NCBI GenBank assembly: GCA_032433765.1
Contig: JAVIAB010000092.1
Coordinates: 69,596,495-69,660,494 of the forward strand
DNA from: Megaustenia siamemsis
Taxonomy: Eukaryota > Mollusca > Gastropoda > Stylommatophora > Ariophantidae
Length of the DNA: 64,000 bases
Direction of reading: 5' to 3'
Shown in pieces: positions 41,984-53,035 of this stretch; position 1 is the stretch's first letter, and each line of letters starts with the position of its first letter. The translations under genes and the position numbers were made by a program. A model generated the notes under the pieces. The model was not told the origin of the DNA. It worked only from the letters and a program-made list of their open reading frames with translations, and made no database searches.

Positions 41984-42337
41984 TCATCATCATGTACCAT
42001 ACCGGTTGGCGTAGGCAATCATGTCCTTCCACAATCTTCTATCTACAGTGCATCGTATCAGTTCTGTTTGTTGACTGCTTTCCATGCCATGACACCAAGC
42101 TATCCAGTATTTTCTCTCTTTGTCGTCCGCGATCTCTCTTTCCTTTTGTTTTGCCAGTTGTAATCAAGTATTCCAACTTTCCTCTTCTCATGATGTGCCC
42201 AAAAAATGTTGATTGTTTCTTTCTGATGTTTTTAGAAGCTGCCTTTTTGTGTTGGCCTCTTTGAGAACTTCCTCATGGTCTTTTTAGCTGTCCAGGGAAC
42301 TTTCAACATTCTTCTGAGAAATCCCTCTCTGTGGCCA
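41982..42337 (-). pseudogene. LINE-A, minus-strand arm of a tail-to-tail pair
   Basis: The complement starts with the family tail (ATGATGATGATG) and encodes the end RKIVEGHDCLRQPVWYM-like, GKTKGKRDRGRQREK-like, the LIHHEKRKVGILDYNWQ region and ILKEANTKR. Nucleotide detail is nearest to the copies at 13534 and 25570. It ends in a short (AT)n at 42338-42351. Confidence 0.7.
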
Positions 42338-42498
42338 TATATATATATATGGTTGTTTAATTATTGATCTATTGATACATGTATGTTGAACTCTGCCCTT
42401 TGGTTGGACGCTGTGTTGTGGTATACGCAAGTGTTTCTTGTGAGCTGCATTCTTTTTTTTTCTTGTTTCTCTCCCTCATCCTCCGCCTATAAAAGCGC

Positions 42499-43310
42499 GT
42501 TAAGTGGTAAGTACGTACTGTAACGCTAGTTTACAAACTCTCATTGTTAAGTGGTAAGTACGTACTGTAACGTTAGTTTACAAAACTCTCATTGTTAAGT
42601 GGTAAGTACGTACTGTAACGTTAGTTTGCACAACTCTCATTGTTAAGTGGTAAGTACGTACTGTAACGTTAGTTTACACAACTCTCATTGTTAAGTGGTA
42701 AGTACGTACTGTAACGTTAGTTTACAAAACTCTCATTGTTAAGTGGTAAGTACGTACTGTAACGTTAGTTTACAAAACTCTCATTGTTAAGTGGTAAGTA
42801 CGTACTGTAACGTTAGTTTACAAAACTCTCATTGTTAAGTGGTAAGTACGTACTGTAACGTTAGTTTACAAAACTCTCATTGTTAAGTGGTAAGTACGTA
42901 CTGTAACGTTAGTTTACAAAACTCTCATTGTTAAGTGGTAAGTACGTACTGTTACGCTAGTTTACAAAACTCTCATTGTTAAGTGGTAAGTACGTACTGT
43001 TACGCTAGTTTACAAAACTCTCATTGTTAAGTGGTAAGTACGTACTGTAACGCTAGTTTACAAAACTCTCATTGTTAAGTGGTAAGGATGTACTGTAACG
43101 CTAATTTACAAAACTCTCATTGTTATGTGGTAAGTACGTACTGTAACGCTAGTTTACAAAACTCTCATCGTTAAGTGGTAAGGATGTACTGTAACGCTAG
43201 TTTACAAAACTCTCATTGTTAAGTTGTAAGGATGTACTGTAACGCTAGTTTACAAAACTCTCATTGTTAAGTGGTAAATACGTACTTTATCGCTAGTTTA
43301 CAAAACACTC
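42499..43310. repeat. 48-bp minisatellite with palindrome and splice-donor-like core
   Basis: About 17 units with GTTAAGTGGTAAGTACGTAC and GTTAGTTTACAAAACTCTCA. Each standard unit holds the perfect 10-base palindrome AGTACGTACT overlapping GTAAGTA, a 5' splice-site-like heptamer. Late units change it to AAGGATGTACT. Confidence 0.95.
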
Positions 43311-43364
43311 ATTTACATGAGATTTTCTGCCAACATATTCATCATTTGCTGCATGACATTCTTG

Positions 43365-43550
43365 ACTATCGAGTTGCCTTTTCTTTTCGACTTCAACCCG
43401 CTTGGCCAGATTGAGTAATCTGTATTTAGTGGCACCACTGGTACGCGGAGTATTGTGAAAAGCACCTGTGTTATTCACCGACCCTGACACAGACAGTCTG
43501 CTGTGAGTCTTTGACTACTCTTATTCCATGTGCTGGTGAGAGTTTTGACC
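43365..43550 (+). repeat. Element X copy
   Basis: CAACCCGCTTGGCCAGATTG with the hairpin CAGATT/AATCTG (4-nt loop GAGT); the second block at 43484-43530 reads ACCCTGACACAGACAGTCTG, CTGTGAGTCTTTGACT. Confidence 0.6.
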
Positions 43551-43569
43551 ATCGCACATGAGATCTACT

Positions 43570-43848
43570 GACTCCCTCCTTCAGCTGATGTTAAGAAATA
43601 TCTCCAGTTCTTGAAATTCCTGGTTGATATTGTTCATATTTCTGATCCATGCCATAAGTTCGGTTTGACATGTATTAAAACAATATAGGACAGCTCATGG
43701 CTTTACACATGTTTTCGAAGCTTCATTAAAACCCTCCAGTCTTCTCAATTCTTGCTTTCAAATCTGCGTCTGTGTCCCTTTACTGTTCATTTTGCTACCA
43801 AGATAAGTGAATGCATGTCGATGATCTAGTATAAAGTAATTAAATATA
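43570..43848 (-). pseudogene. LINE-E relic, part after the RT
   Basis: The minus strand has DHRHAFTYLGSKMNSKGTQT (thumb, YLGS), QELRRLEGFNEASKTCVK, YCFNTCQTELMAWIRNMNNI and NQEFQELEIF. Continues the RT at 44295; the two were separated by a SINE insertion. Confidence 0.6.
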
Positions 43849-44294
43849 CGTGAATTAGTATTTTAAAAAACGTAAAGTACCCCCGTCACACCAAGTAACG
43901 TATAGGGAATGTGGTGTTAGTAAAAAAAAACAAGTAATGTACCCCCGTTACGCCAAGTGGTGTATAAGGAAATATGGTGTTAGTGACCCTATATTTTACA
44001 GACCTTCAGCACATGATTTTTGGGTAATGTGGTCTGTATTACGCCCGTGCTGCTTTACTTTCCCAGAAATGTGGTGTTAGTGACCATAAATTTTACCGAC
44101 CTTCGGCACATGATTTTTGGGGTAATGTGGTCGGTATTACGCCTGTGCCGCTTTGCTTTCCCAGAAAAAAAAATCAGGTACCCATTAATGGCTGGGTGAA
44201 CCAGAAGCCGTCGGTTGGGATCGAACCCTACCTCTTGTCCTTTGTAGTCCAGTTCACTAACCACTGAGCTATCGCGGCTCCCGTGAATTAGTAT
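43849..44294 (-). mobile_element. Trimeric SINE1 within one 13-base TSD
   Basis: Flanks CGTGAATTAGTAT are identical at 43849-43861 and 44282-44294. Between them, in sense order (minus): a SINE1 head and middle (44281-44069), a second SINE1 from CTGGGAAAGTAAAGC to the T-rich end (44068-43922), and a third 3' end only (43921-43862). The head is complete only once. Confidence 0.8.
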
Positions 44295-44770
44295 AGAGTT
44301 GCTTTATTCTAAGACGTTTCCTTATTTTCTTCTTTGTTTATGTTAAGTCCAGATGGGCTATTTCTGAAGCTCTCTTGTTTTTTCTTGCATTTGTCGGTTG
44401 AGCAAACCTGTCTGCTAATTCTAACCATCAAGTTGTGTCAATGGAGTCCATTCCTGTGTCCTGTGCTCATTTTCCTACTTCGGCCTTTTGCTACCAGTAA
44501 TGGAATGGTAACGGTAGGTGTCCCAAGTCGGGCCCAGGTCTTTACCTCAAAACTTTTCGTTCATTGTTCTCCATGAAATGTTCTGCGTGTTGTTCTTTCA
44601 AATGAATGTTTACAAATGTTGACTAGCTAATAGGTAGTCCATAATGTCTCGTAGAAGTTCCCAGAGGGAATTTCTATCTTCACAGCCAAAAGCCTTTCCC
44701 TAATCCACGAAGCTGATGCATTGTGGGAAGTTCCATTTAAGCGATTACACCAGGATGAAGCAGTGTGTTA
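44295..44770 (-). pseudogene. LINE-E RT relic
   Basis: The minus strand reads a decayed FVD*GKAFGCEDRNSLWELL (FVDYEKAFD motif), FHGEQ..KSFEVKTWARLGTP (TGVRQGC block), GHRNGLH and LADRFALLNRQMQEKTRELQ (FADD block, Asp pair lost) and SGLNINKEE. It is older than the LINE-E copies at 11 and 27 kb. Confidence 0.6.
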
Positions 44771-44938
44771 TTTCTTAGATCGGTACTGGATCTACTACTT
44801 GTAAGTCAAATTTATTGTGAATCATAATTTAGAATGAGATTGAAGGAAACGTTTCTGAGACATAAAATATTTTAAATGATCGACTAGTAATATGTGGCGA
44901 AAAATGAGAATGAGAGTTGCGATACAAATTGTTACCGA

Positions 44939-44963
44939 GAGAGAGAGAGACAGACAGAGCGAG

Positions 44964-45015
<52 letters not shown>
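44939..45015. repeat. (GA)n microsatellite
   Basis: About 75 bases of GA with a few C interruptions; gives Glu-Arg and Leu-Ser frames that are artefacts. Confidence 0.9.
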
Positions 45016-45021
<6 letters not shown>

Positions 45022-46130
45022 ATAACGTGAATAGGAAAAAAAAGTCTCAAACATTAACATCTGAATCAAAGAATTTATTGTCATACATAGACGCGACCAA
45101 CAAGAGAACCCAACCCATATTAGAGACATTTACACGATCCCAATTTCTTGCAAGTTGTTCATCTTGTGTGCTGACTCTAAACATGGGAATAATGCCTAAA
45201 ATGGAAGACTTCAAAGAATGTAAATTTAAATAAAGTCTCTTTCAATTTAATCTGCTGTCAGTTCTGATAAAATGAGATTAAAAAAAAAAAAAACAGCACA
45301 AGACGTACGAGTATTTGCATGTGCAATATGTCTGATGTCTTCATTGCGTTTTACAGAATTTCTAAATGCTTCTTGATTCAGTTTTATGTTAAACTTATTT
45401 TCTCTCCTTTGAGTGCTACATTTGAAAATGTCTAGAAAACACTTCACTGGATTTTTATGCCACTTCAAGATTATAACGTAATCAGAACTAAACAAACGTA
45501 AGCTGCAAAGTAATGTTCATCTGAACCTCATTATCTAAATTGTACAGGTAACCCGTACCATATCTCCAGATTAACTTTGAACGGTTGCGTAAATACAGTC
45601 CTGACAATCCAGGCATATTTCAGGGGTGTGGAAGTGTTGAAGTCCACGGGGTCTAGCGAGATGCCGGCCTCCGAAGCTTTCATGTATTAACATTTTACAA
45701 TAAACTCTTATGCTTCTAGAGCAAGGTTCAAAATACTTCAGGGTGCATGTTTTATGCTTAATTATTCCTAGTTCAGAGCTGCAAGTCCGATGTCTTTGAT
45801 GTTAACAGAAATGAATTTGGTTTAACCTTTCGTAGACGCAATCTTCCTGATGTTACAACAACGAATAGAGAGATTATTTGAACGTGCTCGGGTTAATGCC
45901 ATCCATGTTTGCTTTTGATGTTTCAAACAATGGTTTTTTCTTGTTTAGTGTAAAACAGGGTCATTACTGTGCGTTGGCTTTAAGACCCAAACATTTCTGG
46001 CTCCTTCCCTACTGCTGGACACTCTCCATGCGACTCAAGTATAAAGAATGAATATTTAACAAGCAGTGTTGTTTACGTGTTGTTTATTTAATGTTAATTC
46101 CGGTTTTACAATTTTCTGTTCACCAGAGAA
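45016..46130. other. No gene recognised
   Basis: AT-rich, with small open stretches lacking motifs. No repeats found by eye. Confidence 0.4.
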
Positions 46131-46470
46131 TGTATTGTAGCGCTACATGGCCAAAAAATGATGATTGTTTCTTCCTAATATTGGAAATTAGCTATCTTTT
46201 TGCTTTCACCTCTCTCAGAAAATTTTCATTTCTCTTCTTAGCTGTCCATACTCTCAACATTCTTCTGTAAAACCACATTTCTACAGACTCCAGTGATTTT
46301 CTTGTCTGTTGTCCTATTGTCCATGATTCGCATCCATATGTTAAGACTGGCTCTATAAGATTTAAGAACCCTTTTTCTTGTTTCTATTGTCAAAAATGGA
46401 TTGCATAGTATCTTCCTCATTTAATTTTTTTTTTTGGAAAGCTGCTTTTGCCTGAGTCATTCTGCATCTC
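46131..46470 (-). pseudogene. LINE-A2 internal fragment
   Basis: The complement matches 47200-47500: MRKILCNPFLTIETRKRVLK, SYRASLNIWMRIMDNRT, DKKITGVCRNVVLQKNVESM. The 3' end beyond the GHVMRR region is missing. Confidence 0.7.
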
Positions 46471-46804
46471 ACCTCGTTTGTACATGTAGTACATACAGTA
46501 CGGTAAAATAAAGAAGAAATAATGAAATATGTTTCTAACGGCAGTGGATGCGACACTTTTTTTAAAAAAACTACTGCCCTGTCAAATGTATAAATACAGC
46601 ATTTTTTTAACGTTCAGTCGTCAAGAACATGACATTATCAAATTAAGTACAGAACACCCTTATTATTGTCTGTGTTTTCAAAAGATCGAAATATTTCATC
46701 CCACCTACCTATAGATGAGGAGGCAACGGGATGAAACCAATCGTTGTTAGAGCTAACATAACAGTCTCGTGAATCCATTGGTGATCGGTTTCTTTTTGAC
46801 GATC

Positions 46805-46992
46805 AAGTTAAAGCTCACGATCCTAGTAGTGATTATGAGTTCATGTTCGCTTCAGATCAGTGTGTTCTTGAGTTAAAGTTGATTTAAGAACTTAATGCTC
46901 ATGAGTTTTATGTTTACTTACTATTCTGGTGCTCTGGAGCTTACGTTCACTTAAGGTCTCAGTGCTCGAAGTTAATATTCACTTTAGACTCT
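46805..46992. repeat. 33-bp array, degenerate left part
   Basis: Diverged units (CTCACGATCCTAGTAGTGAT, TTGAGTTAAAGTTGATTTAA, TGCTCTGGAGCTTACGTTCA) that continue in phase at 47549 once the LINE is removed. Confidence 0.7.
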
Positions 46993-47548
46993 CATCATCA
47001 TCATCAAGCACCGGGCCTACTGGCGTAGGTGATCGTGTCTCTCCCCAACTTTCGATCTCGGCAGCTATTTATCATTTCTGTTGTTGACCTTCTGCCAAGC
47101 CATTCTCTTAAGCTGTCTATTGTTTTTTCTCTTTGCTTCCCTCTATCTCTTCGACCCGCAATTTTTCCAGTTGTTACAATATATTCAAGTTGTTCTCTTC
47201 TCATTACATGGCCAAAAAATGACGATTGTCTCTTCCTAATATTGGAAATTAGCTCTCTTTTTGCTTTGACCTCTTTCAGAATCTCTTCATTTCTCTTCTT
47301 AGCTGTCCATGGTACTCTCAACATTATTCTGTAAAACCACATTTCTACAGACCCCAGTGATTTTCTTGTCTGTTGTCCTATTGTCCATGACTCGCATCCG
47401 TATGTTAAGACTGGCTCTACGTAACATTTAAGAACCCTTTTTCTTGTTTCTATTGTCAAAAATGGATTGCATAGTATCTTTCTCATTTTTGGAAAGCTGC
47501 TATTGCCTGAGCCATTCTACATCTCACCTTTTTTGTACATTAGACTCT
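46984..47548 (-). mobile_element. LINE-A2 insertion with 9-base TSD
   Basis: The body 46993-47539 is flanked by TTAGACTCT (46984-46992, 47540-47548). The minus strand has a continuous 160-codon frame: MRKILCNPFLTIETRKRVLK, CYVEPVLTYGCESWTIGQQT, MWFYRIMLRVPWTAKKRNEE, ILKEVKAKRELISNIRKRQS, SFFGHVMRREQLEYIVTTGK, GRRDRGKQREKTIDSLREWL, RRSTTEMINSCRDRKLGRDT and ITYASRPGA, then a TGATGATGATGATG tail. It is 5'-truncated after the RT. The intact frame suggests a young insertion. Confidence 0.9.
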
Positions 47549-48085
47549 AGCGCTCTGTAATTAATGTTCACGTAAGATCCTAATGCTCTTGGGTTAAGTT
47601 CATTTAAAATCTTAATGCTCTTGGAGTTAAGTTCATTTAAGATCTTAATGCTCTTGGGGTTAAGTTCATTTAAAATCCTAATGCTCTTGGGGTTAAGTTC
47701 ATTTAAGATCTTAATGCTCTTGGGGTTAAGTTCATTTAAGATCCTAGTGCTCTTGGGGTTAAGTTCATTTAAGATCTTAATGCTCTTGGGGTTAAGTTGA
47801 TTTAAGATTTTAATGATCTTGGGGTTAAGTTCATTTAAGATCTTAATGATTTTGGGTTAAGTTAATTTAAGATCGTAATGCTCTTGGGGTTAAGTTCATT
47901 TAAGATCTTAATGCTCTTGGGGTTAAGTTCATTTATGATCCTAGTGCTCTTGGCGTTAAGTTCATTTAAGATCTTAATGCTCTTGGGGTTAAGTTCATTT
48001 AAGATCCTAGTGCTCTTGGGGTTACGTTCATGCAAGATCTTAATGCTCTTGGGGTTAAGTTCATTTAAGATCCTAGTGCTCTTGA
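47549..48085. repeat. 33-bp minisatellite
   Basis: About 16 units with core CTCTTGGGGTTAAGTTCATT and TAAGATCTTAATG. As 33 is 11 codons, both strands keep open frames (LSSFKILMLLG and ELNPKSIKILN cycles) that I regard as artefacts. Confidence 0.95.
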
Positions 48086-48390
48086 GTGAATGTTTATTTA
48101 AGTTCCAAATATTTTTAAGTAAGAGTGAGGTGAGTTGCATAAGACAATTATAACTCTATTCATCCTGCAAAAACAGACACAAATTCGATCGATACAATTG
48201 TTTACACAATATTAAACTTATTGTCGCAACGAGAGGGTAATAGGTTGATATTATTAATGATGATGAACGATGCTGGTAAAGATGATGATGGTCGTTTACT
48301 GTATAGAACGCTTGTGAAACTAAATTTCCTAAAAAAAAAAAAAGATCGTTTCTGATTCTTCCGCCCCATCTACCGTTACAGACTTTATGA
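48086..48390. other. Nothing recognised
   Basis: A/T-rich with GATGATG triplets near 48255-48290. Confidence 0.4.
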
Positions 48391-49900
48391 CGCTAAAAAA
48401 AAGTTATATAAACAATGAGAAACGGAAAAGGTGTAGGACCTGACAACATACAGATTGAGATGATAAAGGCACTAGAAGATTTTGGGATTGAAGTGAATAC
48501 AGACATATGCAATGACGTATACAATACAGGATACGTTCCAAATGAACTAAAATCGTCAACTTTTTTTGCATTGCCTGAAAGAACGGTGTAGTTGAATGCA
48601 GTGATTTTAAAACAATAAGCCCAATGAGCCATGTGAAAACAATCTTATTAAAAGTTATACAAGGAAGGATTAATTTTAAAAAATCAATATCGAATGAAAA
48701 GAACAACAATTTGGATTTAGGAAAAAAAGTGGGACAGAAGAAGCCATATTCGGTATGAGGTCATCGAAAAGTACACAGAAGTAAACAAACCAATATATGC
48801 CTGCTTCATAGACTACATCAAAGCTTTTGATAGAATACACCATAATCAACTTACAGACTTCCTAAAAAATATACACCTAGATGACGCAGACAAACGACTA
48901 ATATGTATTTTATGGGGACCAACAGCAAAAAAAAATAAAATATAACAAAGATCTACTACATCTATTGATATAAAAAATAAGAGTGCATCCAAACAGGAAT
49001 GCATCAAGCTTTTTCAATCTATACACTGGGCAAATCTTTAAAAACATCACAGAGATGCCAAGCCTAAACATTAATGCAAAGATAATCAATAACTTAAGAT
49101 ATGCTGATGAAGCTGTTTTACTAGCAGAAGATCGTAAAGATCTACAGTTAATCCTCATTAAGAATGAAATAAATCAGACAAGCAAAAAATATGGTTTAGA
49201 CATAACATCAAAAAGACTAAAACTATGATCATAAACAAATAAAATACTCAGAACCTACAAAAAGATATACAGTTTGAAGGAATAGACCTGGAGACAGTTC
49301 AGGGCTACAATTACCTTGGACATACTATATCCAGTGATGGAAAATGTACCACTTAAATAAACAAAAGGACACGAATGGCAAAAAGTAATTTTAATGCCAT
49401 GAGAAATATATAAACATCAAAACAAATAACACCAGGTCTAAAATTAAGAATACCAAAATGTTATCTCTTTCAGCATTCCTGTATAGTGTCGAAACATGGA
49501 TATTAGACAAGAAAACAGAACAAAAAATGGAAGCCTTTGAAATGTGGATTTAGAGAAGTATAGGAAGAATTGGGTGGAAAGAAAAGAAAACAAACGATGA
49601 AGTCTTAAAACAGCTAAAAAAAAAAAGAGAGCTACTAAACCAATTCAAACAGGACAAATGAGATTTTTTGGGTCACGTTAAAAGACACAGCAACCTACTA
49701 AACGTAATCTTGGAAGGGAAACTACACGTCAAAGAGATACAGAGGCAGACCAAGACTAACATGGACGAGCAACATAAAAAACTTGGCATGTCATCCAATG
49801 ACAACCTGCACTATCAAAGCAATCGACAGAGCGGAACGGCGCTCTTTGGTAACATGGTAACCAACTTCAATGCGGAGACGGCACTCAATGATGATGAATA
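48391..49900 (+). pseudogene. LINE-B, longest copy (RT to 3' end)
   Basis: Runs through the RT with many frameshifts: MRNGKGVGPDNIQIEMIKAL (GPDNIxxEMIK block), VYNTGYVPNELKSSTFFALP, ACFIDYIKAFDRIHHNQL (FIDYxKAFD, first catalytic Asp), IQTGMHQA (weak RQGC block), IINNLRYADEAVLLAEDRKD (YADD changed to YADE), KYGLDITSK, YLGHTISSDGKC, ETWILDKKTEQKMEAFEMW, RIGWKEKKTNDEVLKQL, FLGHVKRHSNLLNVILEGK and a final VTNFNAETALNDDE before an ATGATGA tail. The catalytic change and stops make it dead. Confidence 0.85.
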
Positions 49901-50110
49901 GTTGTAGTAACAGTAGTAGTTGTAGCAGTAGTAGTCGACCATAATAATAGTAGTAGCAGTAGTAGTTGTTGTTGTATCAGAAGCAGAAGAAGAATAGAAG
50001 GACGAAGAAAAGAGACAAAAATGAAGACGTAGAAGAATAGAAGAAGATGGTGATGAAGAAGAAGACACGAGAAAAGAACATGAAGACTTTGAAGGACACA
50101 ATAAAAAAAT
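49901..50110. repeat. (GTA)n and (GAA)n-rich stretch
   Basis: Irregular AGTAGT and AGAAGAAG triplets following the LINE-B tail, likely its degenerate microsatellite extension. Confidence 0.6.
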
Positions 50111-50169
50111 ATAGGAGCTTGGCCAAGTGCACGCACGAGGAGCAATATTATTCTAATTCAAGAAATAAA

Positions 50170-50172
50170 AAA

Positions 50173-50203
<31 letters not shown>

Positions 50204-50269
50204 AACACATAATATGAGGTTCATGTAGGATACCGTCCACCACCCCCGAAATTTACTCTGGTTTTTTTT

Positions 50270-50312
<43 letters not shown>

Positions 50313-50410
50313 CACATCCACACACGCACTCACCCACACACACACACACAGACACGCACACGCACACACACATACACGCACATACACGCACATCCACACA
50401 CGCACTCACC

Positions 50411-50441
<31 letters not shown>

Positions 50442-50625
50442 ACACACATACACGCACATACACGCACATCCACACACGCACTCACCCACACACACACACA
50501 CAGACACGCACACGCACACACACACACACACACACATACACGCACATCCACACACGCACTCACCCACACGCACACACACATACACGCACATCCACACACG
50601 CACTCACCCACAAACTCCTCGCAGC
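50170..50625. repeat. (CA)n block with higher-order structure
   Basis: CA repeats broken by a recurring cassette (ACACGCACATCCACACACGC then ACTCACCCACA) that appears about five times at 70-130-base spacing. Cys/Val frames on the complement are artefacts. Confidence 0.9.
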
Positions 50626-51540
50626 CCCATCCCACCCCCTCACCCGCCACCTCCGCCCACGTTGTATCTTTGAACTGATTACAGCGTCCCGTCCTGCACG
50701 GAGCCCTCAGAAATCTCGTCCACATCCGTTCTGGCATGAAAACACTCTCTGAGCGACCTTGAATGAAGCGAATACTTTTGAAAACGGAGAAAGCTTATTT
50801 AAAATAATAAGACAATGAGAATATCACGGCCGTTACCATGACGATTTGTGATGTTTGTGCTGTCGGTGTTATAGTTGTTGCATCCGTCTGTCTGTCCTCG
50901 GTGCGGCATCCACTACAGCTCCCATGTCGCCGACCCCCACGGAGAGAAGAATTAAATGGTGAAATTGCCGGTCTGGTAAGAAGCCGGGCTCAAAGAGTGG
51001 AGCTGAGAGCTGGTATCAGCGCCATCCATCATGTAGTCGCGCGCCTGCAGATATTATATCGTATTGTTTGCCATCCCCTGCCGTTGCCTGAAGCTTGCAC
51101 GATCTGGCAAATTTAGCCCTCTAGCAAAGCTCAAACCCAACGCCATTAACTTTTAAGAAAAGCTCATTTAGACCAGTTGGTGCGAGTGGGGATCTCTAAA
51201 TTGAAAGCAGATATAACGGTGTTGCCATATTCAATATATTTCTTGTCCCTCAACGTCTGTGAATTCAGTAAATTGAACTCATGTAAAAAGGCAAGAAAAC
51301 AAAATACATAAAATCCCCAGCGGCTGCTGAAATGGTTGATGAGGGATATTGGTAATTACTGACTTCATGTTTTAAAATAATATCAATCACTTTTACCGGA
51401 GGTTTCGAGATTGTCAGAAGGAATCAAACGGTTTAAATGAGAGCAGCGGTGTCAGACTTTCTGTGCAATGATACCAATCATGTTTTCAGTGACTTCATGG
51501 TCGAATGTTAGATAAGTGCATATTTGCAAAATCGGTTAAT
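50626..51540. other. Low-repeat region, no gene proven
   Basis: GC-balanced sequence without recognised repeats. A 92-codon plus-strand open stretch (50838-51116) has a hydrophobic start and an Arg-rich middle but no family I know; I cannot support it as a gene. Confidence 0.35.
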
Positions 51541-53035
51541 GAAAACATGACATGGCTGAACAGTTTTTGTTCTTCATCAAGTAGAAGGGTTCGAATCCCG
51601 GTATGATTAAATTATTATTTATTGAGGATGAAATAAAAACAGGCGACGACTGCACAGGACAAGCGGCCTTTATTCTCCGATCCCACCCCCCCCTCCCACC
51701 ACCACCACCATCTCTGGCAGACTGCAGTATTGAAATAGTGCCATTAAGATGTTTTTTTAAGGTAGAATGTATGTTGATGTAACAAGACATAGTAGTTAGC
51801 CTATTAGGGTTCCAAACACGTCCTCTACTCAAGCCAACTAGAGGAAGAAACACATGAGTTCTTGGTCTTTGATCACTGAAAGAAAAGACATTCGGAAAGA
51901 GAACACCGGTTACACTGACATAAATGATATGTTTAAGAGAACTTGAGGCACTACAATTCAGTCACGACAAGTTGTAAAGCTATCGGATAACTTTACATCT
52001 TAGTCTAGCTAGCCACATAGTTCTATTGTCAGAGAGGGACTTGTTCGCGAAAGGTCGTAGACATAACTATGTTAGATGATCAAGGCGAGCTTTGGGGCAC
52101 TGTTTTTTTGGACATTTATCTCTTCGTTTTAAATGAATTGATGTCCTTTTTCTAAAAGGTTTTCTTGTCTTTGATCTGATCTGCTTGAGAAATGCTCTTA
52201 GCAACTATAGTACGCCGACAGAGCACTTCAAGAACTTTCGGGGATGCATCGAATATTATCAGATTACAACGTGGAGACACGTCAGACAAGTATCAGATAC
52301 ACATACTGGAAAGTCATTCACAAAGTCTGGCTACATATTTCACAAAACTCCCAAGCTGATTCAGTTCTTTACTTGTCCTTGACCGCGGACCAGCAAGGTC
52401 ACCATCGGCCAACACGCCCTGTCAGTACTTTAGATAAGACTAATAACCTAAATTAGTGTGTACATCAAGCAATTTACCATCATCAAAATTGAAATGCTAT
52501 GAACTCTCGACTGAGTGGAGAAGAGGGAAACATCAAAGCTGCTACAAAACGAACCAAGATGTTTGAGTGAATACATCAGACTTGGGTGTCCCGTCGAAGG
52601 TTATGCGCGAAATAAATAAATTCGAAAGAATCTTTTTACATCATAAAGACTTCACATGGCGTGATGGTCATTGAGAAATTTCATCGGGCAGAGATCATGT
52701 AACCAAGAGAAGAATATAAGTGAATTAATTATTTCAGCGATTGCTAGAACATGTAGCAAATCAGTTTATGGCTACTGAAAGAACAAACAGACCAGTAATT
52801 GTGGTTGACGAGATGAACATGGATGTTCGCGTAGACATTTGAAGTACATTATATGTCATTACGTAGAAGGCTTAGTCCCTGTTTAATTTGGATTCCCTGA
52901 CTTCTGGTCGTTCCCTTGAAAAATGGCACATGCTGCGTTGTTCAGTCTGCGATAATCTACAAAATGTTGCATCTTTTGTCAAGTTAGGGAGAGTATGGTA
53001 TATTGTTACAGATCTAACAGACCTATCTCCCACTT
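51541..53035. other. No gene recognised
   Basis: GGGTTCGAATCCCGGTATGA at 51588 is a lone B-box match; a C/T-rich tract lies at 51680-51715. The remainder, including short frames near 52185-52460 and 52870-53115, shows no motif. Confidence 0.35.

Noticed and set aside
50221..50737. Cys-rich minus-strand frames resembling a small secreted peptide
   Set aside because: Pure translation of the (CA)n block; no signal peptide or gene structure.
50838..51116. 92-residue protein gene
   Set aside because: No known motif, no splice or codon-bias support and no homologous copy in the window; kept only as a note.
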